Origin: Planococcus citri
Lineage: Eukaryota > Arthropoda > Insecta > Hemiptera > Pseudococcidae
DNA: 64,000 nt
NCBI RefSeq assembly: GCF_950023065.1
Contig: NC_088677.1
Location: forward strand, 24,945,230 to 25,009,229
Reading direction: 5' to 3'
The notes below the pieces were generated by a model. That model was not told the origin of the DNA. It did no database searches and worked only from the letters and a program-made list of their open reading frames with translations. The position numbers and the translations under genes were made by a program. Shown in pieces: positions 46,801-57,517 of the stretch. Each line of letters opens with the position of its first letter. The stretch's first letter is position 1.

Positions 46801-49800
46801 CCTCGATACTTTCGGATTAAAGATAAATCACCAATAAAGAATTTGAGTATGTGTATGTCATTTGGGCAATCTTTGATTGTGGATTAGATTTTCGCATTAC
46901 AGAAATGTCTCATGGAAAATGTTCATCCTGGAAATGATTTAAAGTGTATATATTTTTAAATTTTAGTCAGCTTTCCTTTACTTCAAATAGAGATAATCAA
47001 TATAAATAAAATTTTAAAATCATATTTACATCTCCAAGTCAATGAAATTGATATCCCAATAAATTTTTCACCAAATATCCTCACATTTTTCTCTATAAAT
47101 GAAATTGCTACGCGCTTGAGCGATAAATTATGCAAATTAACTATTCTCGCGAAGGAAAAATGCCGATTACGAATTCGTATAGTGTCGAGAATCGCGCCAA
47201 ATTATACTATACCTACTATCAGTTGGAAAGTTAGCTGATGAATAAAGTTTGTCTGTTGGTATAAAATTATCTTTAACGTGATTGATGCCATTTTCAGTCT
47301 AATCTCGTGATTTACTTAATTAGATGAACAGATATCCGAGGAATTGATGCAATATTTATCTGATGCTTACAAAACACTACGTAGAAGATTTAATACGAGT
47401 AGTGCTTTGTCGTGATTTTTTTTTCTTTTTCTAAAATTCTCGTGAGAATTTTTCCAACTTTTGATAGAAAAGGTGCGTACGAGATGAGATTCTGAAATAA
47501 AAGTTTCTTGATTTGTACGAGTATTTTGATTTTTCTGTGGTTTGACTTTTTTATAGGATTTTGAAATGGGATTTAAAAATTAAAAATTGAAATATCTGTG
47601 CTGAAATTGGTAGAAAACAAAGTAGAGGAACGATTTAAGAAGGGGATATCAACAATTAAATCGATGTATTTTGATGTAAGCATTTTTCAAATCAATCGTA
47701 TATTTTGCATTCGAGTCAGCAAGAATGAGACGAGATTTTTTTACCCTCCCCCCAAAAAAGGAAGAATGTGTGGAATTATGTATTCGAAGTTTAAACGATA
47801 TTTTTACGAAACCATCAATCGTGCAATTATATAGCCTACCTAATATGTAATTGATTATTCGCGGTTGTGACGATGAATGACGAATGGTATTATTTTCATG
47901 ATAATTGTGTTTGCTCTCACACAACTCTTTCGACTCGACGACGTCTGACGTTATATGGTCGATTATGCGAGAAGAAAGTTTTAAATAAGATTATTACCTA
48001 CAGACAGAGTCACTTAACATTACACCACCGTTGGAAGCTAATGTTTTTAATACGACCTTGAACTTGGCTGAGAAGCTTACAAGACTCTCGGAGTATTGCT
48101 CTTTTTTAATGGCATACTTGGCTGCGTTCTTTCATTCATAAACGTTTGGTGTCATTAGTGGTATTAAAAGGGGTTTGTTTCAAGGTTTACGTGAATATAA
48201 GTTATACGTGACGTGAGATAAGGAATGAATGAAAGCTCGTGTAATGTGTCGGTCGTTTCGTTGAAAAATGATGTCGCTTTTTGGCGATGAAAATTTTCCA
48301 GAATTTACATTATATTTTCATTGTCGAGGTAGGGAAATTTTGAGGAATGTTGATTCGAAAAGTGTTTTTATAAAAATTTCAGCGGATTCGTAATTTGTTT
48401 ATGTGTAAAGAATTATGACACGAAATACGTTTGCTATTACCTAGGTACATAATATTTATCGCGAGATTTGTAAAATTTCAATTTCGTGTGTAGTATGAAA
48501 ATTGAACATGTGCAAAATAAGGTAGTTGTCAGATTTCCCTGATGCTAGTTGTGCTGCAATCTAAACTATGATAGTGTAAATTGGTTTGCAGATTTGGTCA
48601 TTTGTAGGGATTGTATGTGTTGAATGTCAAACATCCATGTCTTCAGTACATTTTTGATGGAGTTTGAATGCATACAGATTCGATCGGTTTCGATCAAGGT
48701 TCGATTGAAAAGTCTTGAGATAATACTGGACTAAATTAAGGCCATCGAATGAGCATTTCAATTATGCTCTCAGTGGCCTAAATCTCTCAAAAATACTGAC
48801 TAATTTTTGATCATTCTTAATGGAAATGTAAATACATGTAAAGTACTTGCAACATGCACTGATGATAAAAATTGAAGTCGTTTAAAATGTGAGAAACTAC
48901 GTAATATCAAATTTGGAGATGAGTACTCGGTTATCTCCTTCTCTCGAATTCTTATCATGTTGAAATTCAAACTCGAACTATAAAAATTTATTTATATTCA
49001 AGTTACACACGTTATGACTCATGAAGTACCTACCTATCAATTATTGTCAACAAAATTTGATTCACCGAGAAAGCTAGAAAAATAGTTCGTCTGTTTGTTT
49101 GTAGCTTAGTATCATATGCAATAAAATGATGGGTGATAAAGTGAAGAAATCATGTTTATTTTCCTACTTTAGTGCCACCAACAAGGAGAGCGCCAATGTG
49201 GCAATTTGCTCCGGACTCGCGTTTTTCAGAATCCAGAACACCTACATTTTTTTTTAAAAAGTTGGTAGATATAATTTTTAGAGGGAAAAATTCAATTTTT
49301 GTAAATAAATAATGAAAACTTCATTTTTTAAATTAAGATAAAAAATTGGTTTTTGAAAATGATTATGAAAACAACTTGATTTTTGAACAGAAAATTGAAA
49401 CTTCATTACGTTTTTAATGAAAATAAGTTATGCAAAGTTTATTTTTGGGAGGAAAATTCAACCTTCATTTTTGTACAGAAGTGATAAACTTCATTTCGTT
49501 TTTGAAGAGGGTACCTATGCAAATTTAATTTTTGGAGGGAAAATGCAAACTTAATTTTAAAATGAAAAATAGGTACCTACACACAATTTGATTTTTTTTT
49601 TTTTAACAGAAATTTGATCTTTGAAGGGAAAACGAAAATTTGTGGAATGAAAGCTACTAAACTGTGTTTTTGAAAAAAGGCTCGTTTGAAAAAATTCACT
49701 GAAAAAAACGTATTTAGTACAAGAGAAAAAATCTATCTCCAAAAATTGTTTTTTGCAAAACAAAAGTTCTTGACCGAAATCTTTCAAAAATAAAGTTTTT

Positions 49801-51875
49801 ATCTTTGAAGAAAACTTCTAATTTGCAAAATTTTTTCTTTGACAAAACTTCTAAAAAAAAAAATTAAAAAAAATTCCTCTAGTAAACTTTTAGCTACCAA
49901 GTGGACCTAAAGTTCTCTGAACGTGGTTAAATATCATTTAAGAATTCAAAACGATGTGTAACGCTTCGGTTTTTTTTATCATTTTTTGGTCACGATCTCT
50001 CAATCCCCAGCCCTCTCCTCTCCATTTTGGAAAAATAGGAAAATGAGGTAACGTGTCGATTACCTCAAATTCAAGGTCGCCAAGTTCAAAAATCTATTCA
50101 CTTTTTTGATTAGATCATTGAGTGTCACTTTAACCCCCACCTTTTGAATATTTCTTTTGTAAATGTGGCGAAAAATTGATTTCAAATCACAAAAATAATA
50201 TTTCATAAACACATTTTAAAATTTATATATTGACGAAAAATCATAATTAATAAAACCGAGGAAATTTGGTTCTCTAGCTGTTTTTTTAATATGTATTTTA
50301 GGGTGGTTCTAATGTATTCCAATTCAATGATTTTTCTTTAAATTTACCATTTCTTTTGCTCCAACCCTCTGAAGATTGTTGTCTTGATTATGAAAACAAA
50401 AAAGGAATGCTTTAAATTTCAGTTTCCCATGCAATAGAAAAAAAATATAAAAAATTTAGTGCAGATTCTCAAATTTTGTGTGGAAGTTTTTCATGAGAAT
50501 TTCCTTCTCATAAAAAAACACCACCTCTGGTTTCTTTAGTAATTTGTTTGTCTCCCTGTACGGAACTCCCCCCCCCTCACATTCCAAATTAGAAAACTTT
50601 ATTTTTTTCCATTTATTTAAAATAAAATTAGGTACTTTTTCAAAAAAAACCTCAATTTTTGTGTCAAAAAAACTTTAATAACTCAATTTTTAAATCATAA
50701 AAAATAAAAAAAATAGAGTTGAAATAAATTTTTTAAATTTAATTTTTGTGTATAAATAGAATGATTTTAAAAAATGATTCCTTGCCTTCTTTTTCCATTT
50801 TTTTCAACTTTGTATGCTCCGGCGGTATATCTAACACTCTAAAAGGTAGTGAAAGTAGTGAAAAAGTAGTGGATTTAGTCAAAAAAGTTGGAGAAAAATG
50901 AAAAAATTCAAACGTTCTACAAAATCATTGGAAAAAAGTTCATTTTTGATGAAATTAAAAAATACTTCGTGTGCAAAATGTTCTTCCAAATTTAAATTTT
51001 TTGAAAATGTTTCTTTGAAACATTTGACTTTGATAATTGTTTCTTGTGTGTGTGTTGGAACGGGGGGAGGGGGGGTCGAGTGAAGAGCTTTCTGAGAGTT
51101 GGTGAGGAAAAATAGCAAAAAGTAGTGAAAACCCACAGAAAAGCCAACATTTGTTTGGATACCCAAGAAAGTTTTTTTGAAAATGGAATTATTTTGAGTA
51201 GTTTTATGATTTTTTGTGTTTGGAACTTCGTGACACGCTTTTCAAGGAGAGGGGAGCCTGAAATGGGGTTCTTAAAAGTTGAGTTATGTAGGAAAATTAT
51301 TATGAGAGAATTGCAAATTTTTGAAGACTATTCTCCAACATTTTCATGTTTATTTTTTTAATTTTATTTTCAACTAGTGCAACCAACATCATGCTTGAAG
51401 GATCGATGGTGTTTTTTGCGTTTGTTTTTGTTTTTTTTTCTTGAGAAGAAAAGTTGATTTTTTTTGCAACTTGGGTTCTCTTTGCAGGCAGGCAGACCTT
51501 CATCTTGGTAAGACGCCCTGTCCCACTTTTTTATGCTTAGAAGATACTACCTACGTATTTTCTCATAAAATCCAACAACTTCAGAAGTAGAGACATAAGG
51601 TTGATGGGCATTTTTTAATTTTGATGCGAGATGTCAATTTGAAACTTAAATTGAAAGGAACAAGCAAACACATCACCAGCAACCAACGCTCAAAACAAAC
51701 CACACCATAACCAAACACCTTTACAATTAACCAGACAGCACAAACGTCATTATTACTATCACCTGAAAAATCACCAGCAACCAACGCTGAACTCAACACC
51801 AACATCAGCAGAACCATAGGTACGTCTTTACATTGAACCAGACGACACACCCTCTACCAAAGCGCATTCTGCTAC
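46801..51875. other. Gene-free stretch between the two nuclease copies
   Basis: I searched here for a second C-terminal nuclease exon, which would encode something like VVTGTHGIATLPDV, and saw none on the minus strand. Promoter sequence of gene A should lie just above 46800. A dispersed repeat (50935-51130) and a ~110-bp direct repeat (about 51673 and 51774, ATCACCAGCAACCAACGCT) are present. A minus-strand frame at 51581-51850 that looks like a signal peptide falls in that repeat and is not supported. Confidence 0.5.
50935..51130. repeat. Dispersed repeat, copy 2 (partner at 33860-34040)
   Basis: This has the same order of blocks as the partner: AAATTAAAAAATACTTCGTG, TTCTTCCAAATTT, TTGACTTTGATAATTG, TTCTTGTGTGTGTG, a G-rich run, GAGTGAAGAGCTTTCTGAGAG and AAAGTAGTGAAAA. 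The minus-strand 95-residue frame across it is incidental. Confidence 0.65.
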
Positions 51876-52825
51876 CTTTTATCCTTCTTCTGGATCTCTT
51901 TCCTGACACTTTCTTCTACTCTATTCCAATTACCACCATTAAAGCTTTGCCATTGAGGTGCAACATTGATATAATGGAAGGTAGCCGACTGCTCTGATCC
52001 ATACACCATGTCAGCCTTTGCTGTGAGATGACCTCTGGACAAAAAATGCTGACCATCGTTTTTAATATATTCGTCAGCCTTTTTTTGCGATTTTAACAAT
52101 TTAGCAAACCAATCGTGTTGATAATGAACGGTATATACTTCGCTGACGGGAAATCTATACAAATCATCGTGCACGAATTGGGGTCTCTTGACGTTACTCT
52201 GATGTCCTGTGGGTAACATCGAAGTATCGTACCACGTGTAAATAGAATCTTGATTCGGTTCGTCGAAACATGCTCGTATCGAGTCCAAAGAACCACCACG
52301 AACTTCAAAAGCAATATCAAACAAGGTGTTGTTTAGGTGGCATTTCTTTTCGGTCTTCTTGTGCGGCGTTGATGATGGAAAATCTTCACATTCTAGTTCT
52401 CGAAGTCGTATTCGTTCATTTTCAACGTTGACGATGTCTTTGGAATTGCAACGTGCTACAACTTCCTTGGTTTTTGACGATTTTTTAAATTTTTTCTTGA
52501 AGTATTGGTCACCGCAGGTTAGCCTTATTCTGCCCCCAGTGGCTAATTTGAGCGTATTTGTGTGGTTTGGATAGAGTATTTGGTTTTGTTGAGTGAAGCT
52601 GGTTATGATGGCGGTTTTTGGTACGTGTTCGTTTAATGAGAAGCTACATTCTGTGTGGAAAAAATTGAGATAAATGGAGCAAAGCCACATTTATATGTTA
52701 TGTAAAAATGAGTTTCTATTAGATGTACATAAATGCAACTTACCAGCGTGTAATTCTGTTATGGTGACAAATACCAAGAACAATGAAGCGAGCACGTTGA
52801 TCATGGTGAAAATATTGTGACTCAT
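51876..52825 (-). CDS. Secreted DNA/RNA non-specific endonuclease B, N-terminal and catalytic exons (C-terminal exon not local)
   Basis: Exons are 52825-52744 and 52650-51876, joined in phase (HA-E-CSFSLNE). The start gives the signal peptide MSHNIFTMINVLASLFLVFV and onward, cut after TELHA. The core contains RGHLTAKADM with general-base His235 and FHYINVAPQWQSFNGGNWNR. Copies A and B align throughout (LTCGDQYF against LSCGDKFF; LECEDFP against LECVDFP). The frame is intact to a donor at AAAAG|GTAGCA, phase 2, but the C-terminal exon that follows in gene A has no second copy in the next 5 kb. The phase would allow splicing to gene A's exon at 42406-42055, giving 402 residues. Otherwise B is a truncated duplicate. 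The ATG at 52897 is rejected because it precedes the predicted transcript start. Confidence 0.85.
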
Positions 52826-52886
52826 TGTCAGTCGATCGCGAATTATACCTAAATAATGTGTGCTAGATCGAGCGTTTACTGTTAAT

Positions 52887-52922
52887 ACTGATTGCAAGGT
52901 GGTGACCGACTCGATATATAAA
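52887..52922 (-). promoter_or_regulatory. TATA box and initiator of nuclease copy B
   Basis: On the minus strand TTATATATC lies at about 52922-52914 and an arthropod-type initiator TCAGT at 52891-52887. The spacing puts the start A (52889) about 31 bases below the TATA box. Transcription would begin just downstream of an upstream ATG at 52897, so translation starts at 52825. Confidence 0.6.
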
Positions 52923-53735
52923 TGATATCACATAATATGTATTATTTAGTACCCACATTTTTGAAGTACCTACCGAGACTACAACTTTTCAATAAACAGT
53001 CGAAATTTTCTAATCTTTTGACAGCTTGAACGACGTATTGGTTAAATAAGCTATCAAACTTTCGAGTTCGAGTGATCGTATTATAAATTGATAACTGAAT
53101 AATTAATTTATTTACCTATATTTTCAAATGAAATTGGTGAGATGTGAAGAGGTTAGGTTGGAGTCGTTTTAACAATTCCAGGGCATCGAAAAAAGTATTT
53201 TCATCGAATTAAAAAAATTTGATATGGGGGTGCTCACTGCGAAATAGGGTGGTAATTTTCAATTTTCATTTTATCTTTTACTAGATACATTCAACAAGAT
53301 TGTTCCCTTTAGAAGTAAATCATTATTCGTTCGATGATTTTTCTAACAAGGTGAAAGTATAATCACGTGATGACTTTCTGAAAATGCCATTTCAACTATT
53401 TTCATTGTAATTCAAGATGTTTGTAAATTTGATTATTACGTATCAATAGATGTGTTCTTTTAACGCGGATTTTGGCAGATTTTCGAGAATCTGGATTTTG
53501 GCAGATTTAGAATCCACAAGAATCTGCTCGGGTAGCAGCTTTTGAAAATGAATTTTGGATTTTACTTCGAAAAAGAAGGCTTGAGGTTTTGAAAAATTGG
53601 TGAATGTAATCTCGAAAGTGTTGAAAAAAAGAGATTTTAAAAAACTCCAAAATCCAGATTCTTGAAAATCCGCCAAAATCCGTGTAAAAAGAACACATCT
53701 AATAATTTAAAGTATTTTTTTTATTTATGTTTCAG

Positions 53736-56700
53736 CATTCGACATCAAAGCGAGAACTACCGCTTATTGAAAAGAATGAAGAACATCAAAGCGAAGAAGC
53801 GTATTTGAATGAAAACTTAGGTATTTTTTTACTCGTATGATGCTTTTATTTTTTTGAAAAGTTGAACAGAAATGGGAGCAATAAGGTGATAGCTTAACGT
53901 AAAATGTTTTGAGAGTTGATTGTATGTGCTCAACTTGAGTACTTACCTTCTTGTTTATTTTTTGTCTTTTTTTCACTGGATTTATTATGAATGAATTAAG
54001 TATTGAAAATTTTCAAAAATATTTTTGAGTGGGATATTTTTCAAGCACGCGATTATTTTTCAAAAATTGTTTTTTAATGATGTTGCTGAGGGTAAGTGAT
54101 TTGCACATTGTAAGCATGTCATTTGGTGGTGGATCTTATTGGGTGAGAATTTTAAATATCATCAAGATCGAAGTAGAATGACAAAACGAACTACAGAGTT
54201 TGTCGTTGATTGCCTACTCATGAGAATATCAAGTACAGAAATCAGTCATATTTTCATGATTTCAAATTCATAGACCGATTTAGAATGATTTGAAGGTCAT
54301 GTTTTTGATGATAGCGGTCCATTACAATGCGATTGGAGAGAGATCAAAGCGGTGAAAATTGTACACAATCAGCAATCCTGTAAAAGCGGATGGGCATATA
54401 GCGCGGTAAAAGTGCTAGAAGTTTTAAAATTTACATGCATACTCTGACCTGATGGATTCACACTTTTTTGAAATTTTTAGCGTCAATTTATTGAACTAAA
54501 TAACTTCCTGAAATTCACTACATATACTTATAGACAAAATGTTATCAATATGTATGTGTAAAATGTATTTGTAGCATCTTCAATTTTTCAAGTTGGGCAA
54601 AAACTAATCAACTATTGCTACTTTTCTGATGTACCTATCTAGGTAGGTAGGTACTGGGAAAATTTTTTTATGCTGTATTTTCTTGAAACGGAGTTTGCCC
54701 GTTTCGATTTTTGAAGTAGGCAACATATCCATCCAAAGTTTTTTCTCGTGATACTCGGTTGTACATACGTATCTAAATTTCTAGTTTGGTTATTCACTCC
54801 CAGGACACCCTGTATATTATATGTACATCTGTTTACGGGTCCATAATTTACCTACAATTGAGATTATTTCATCATTTTAAGTATTTTTTGTTTCTTTAGC
54901 AGTTTTAAATCTTTAAGAGTTTTGTGACGTTTTCATTTAATTGTTTTACAGGCCGATGCTTTAGCTGCCAGATACAATATTTCTTATAACAATGCTTGCG
55001 ATCCTTTGTGTGCCAGATACTTCATAAAATGTTCGGACGGCATGGGTAATAACGGATGCAAAGGTGGTCTGGCTTTCAAAGCGTGTGAATTAGTAAAGAA
55101 AAACAAAAAGATGCCCGACGAAGATTCCTTTAAGGTACGTAATGATCATTTTCGGAAAAAACGCAGTTTTTTTTTGCGATTTCGAAACGTAAAACGTTGC
55201 ATATATAGGAAAACGGACACACGCATCTCCTTGATACATTTAGATCAAAACTCAAGAGATACTGTTAGAGTAGGATTTGAGAATTGAAAAGTTGCAGATC
55301 AAGTATGGGAAATTCGTCAATTTTCATAAGCTAAATTTTTCCATCCTCCAAAACACTGCAGAAGTGCATACTTCGATACGAGCATGTCCCATGACAAATT
55401 AATTCATTCCCCTAGCTGAAAGAGTAGCGAAGCCAGTAGTCTTCAAAGTACCATACTATGTTGATTTAAAAAAAAAAAAAAAAACGCTTTTTCTGTTTTT
55501 TTTTACGTAAGTAGACACCTATAATTGAATTCAGAATGGTACCAAGTTTTTTTTGTTGTGTGGAGGGATCCCGTGGGCAATTCCTGACCCCTAGGTCATA
55601 GACGGCGAGCAATTAATCAACAAATCGGTCTTTTTTTTTAAATCATGCGCCTGTTTTGCTCAAATCAACTCAATGTTTTGAAATCCAAATTTTATAAAAA
55701 TCTTACTCGGACATTATGTCAGAAAGTCGACAAGATTTTCATTTCGAGTTTTCGAAAGTCCAAAGTAAAACCAAAATTCGATAGTTTTTTTTTTTCGTTT
55801 TCATAAGTAAACCTCGCTTTGATCGATTGATTTTCTCCCAAGTTTTTAAAATTCTGGCATAAAACCAGGAAGTCAACAATATTCTGTTCTGGTTTTCAAA
55901 AGTCTGCGTTTGTAAAACTCGATCGATTTTTTTTCTAAGTTTTAAAAATTTTCGTTTTCGCGTCATGCGGATTATGGTCTTGGAAAATTTGGCTGGACAC
56001 TCGGCGCAAAAAACATTTACTTAGGTGATATCAATGTTATCAATAAAACTTGGACTTTTAAATTTGATTATGTGAAAGTAGTTAAGTCTATGAAGATTTA
56101 TGTTTTTCATAAGTCTTTACAGTGCAGGGGTTTTTCTTATAATACCTACCTATTTAAAACGTAGGTATAGGTAATTAATTATTCAACAAATAGGTGTTTT
56201 AAATGATCACGTGACTCGTTAGTTCTTCAGTTAGAGTCTCTAATTCGGAAAAAAATGATTTCAGAAAAATTGTGCGCTGAAAAAGATGGAAAATACTGTT
56301 TTTCTCAACGTTATAAACTGTTGTACTCTTTCGATGAATGATCATTTCAATAATATTACAAAAAATCTTTGTGAATTTGGTCCTATGTCCGCTTTTATCA
56401 GTGCCGGGCGACCAAGTTTTCAATTTGCTAAAGAAGGTTAGTAATGATGTTTTAAGTAAGTATACTTACATACCTACCTATGGTCTTAATTCTGCTCAAT
56501 TTACTTATTATTTTTGCCAAGGTATTTATCACGAAGACGATTGCGGCTGGCCACTGAATCATGAAGTTTTATTGGTTGGTTATAACGGAACTGACAAAAA
56601 CCATAGTTATTGGATAGTAAAAAATTCGTTCGGCACTTCTTGGGGTGATAATGGTTTCCTTAAAATTTCTACCAAGGCTAATAAAGCCGGATGTACTATT

Positions 56701-56769
56701 ATCGGCGACGTGTCATTCCCAGAACTCAAACCTGTTATTGCAAAGCATTTTGTTTATTTATATTATTAA
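53736..56769 (+). CDS. Papain-family (cathepsin-like) protease homologue with Cys-to-Gly active site, 5' end not found
   Basis: Five exons (53736-53820, 54296-54405, 54952-55134, 56265-56436, 56522-56769) join in phase into 265 residues. The fold is C1A: CDWREIKAVKIVHNQQ before the active site, WAYSAADALAARYNIS after it, the GCKGG element (MGNNGCKGGLAFKACE), GPMSAFISAG, then LNHEVLLVGY with the catalytic His and YWIVKNSFGTSWGDNGFLKI with the catalytic Asn. The active-site motif, normally CGSCW, reads CKSGW: the nucleophile Cys is Gly60 (codon GGA at 54388-54390). Trp of KNSWG is Phe. The signal peptide and most of the propeptide are missing upstream. An AATAAA follows the stop, there are no stops, and splice sites are intact, so a non-catalytic expressed protein is more likely than a dead gene, though a 5' deletion remains possible. 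Confidence 0.82.
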
Positions 56770-56804
56770 TTAATTCGCTCCTTTTACTGCACGGAACTTT
56801 AATT

Positions 56805-56810
56805 AATAAA
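56805..56810 (+). terminator. Poly(A) signal of the protease-homologue gene
   Basis: AATAAA lies 36 bases after the TAA stop at 56767-56769, well placed for cleavage shortly downstream. Confidence 0.6.
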
Positions 56811-57517
56811 ATTTGTATAAAGAGTTAATGAAAAATACACACGTGAGACACATTTCAGTCTACTCAGTGGCCTTTATCTATCAATCACGAATAAAAAAGT
56901 AACAGGAAGAGGACGCGAGGTGAGAAAACTATGAAATAAGAGTCCAGAATTGCGTCTGTAGGAGATATTCCCAAGGACACCAAACTTTTTCATAGCACAA
57001 CGAAAATGCTTTATTTTCCATTGGTTTTATGGGACAAACTTAACCACAAATTTGAAATACGAATTTTGTTGATAGTCCAGTGCACCCGGCGGAAAAAAAG
57101 AATGAATGAATAAATCAAAAAGATAACAGGCATGTGAAAAAACTTCTCATTCTGCGCCTTTCCCAATTCTGTACTAATTATGATACCATAATGATAAATT
57201 CATACCTACTAATTTGTTAGCTTATCTGTGTTATAGTTTTAATTGATGAAATCATAAGTCTTCTTAATGAAAACATTATCAACTAATTCGTACGTTTAGG
57301 CTACAAAGGTATTTTAAAACTTTCTAGCTCGAAAAATATGAATGGTGTTTGTCATTAATCGCTTGATTGGCACAGATAATGATAGAGTAGCATGTGTATA
57401 AGGTTACCGCTGTTTGATTGTTCTGTTTGTGTATTCCTCATTCGACTTCAAAATAACTAGATAGATAGTTTTTTTTTCTACATTTAGTAAATTCGTACTT
57501 ATGTCTTATTCGAAAAA
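56811..57517. other. Intergenic spacer before the receptor gene
   Basis: No coding sequence is seen. The stretch lies between two genes on the same strand and should include the 5' UTR and promoter of the receptor gene. I found no clear TATA box at the expected distance. Confidence 0.4.

Noticed and set aside
51581..51850. Minus-strand frame with a signal-peptide-like piece (MVLLMLVLSSALVAG) just downstream of nuclease copy B
   Set aside because: It lies within a local ~110-bp direct repeat whose low-complexity sequence produces the hydrophobic run. It does not resemble the nuclease C-terminus, and I found no splice partner for it.
52823..52897. Longer N-terminus of nuclease copy B from ATG 52897
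   Set aside because: The predicted initiator at 52889 is downstream of this ATG, and the extension would bury the signal peptide 24 residues inside.
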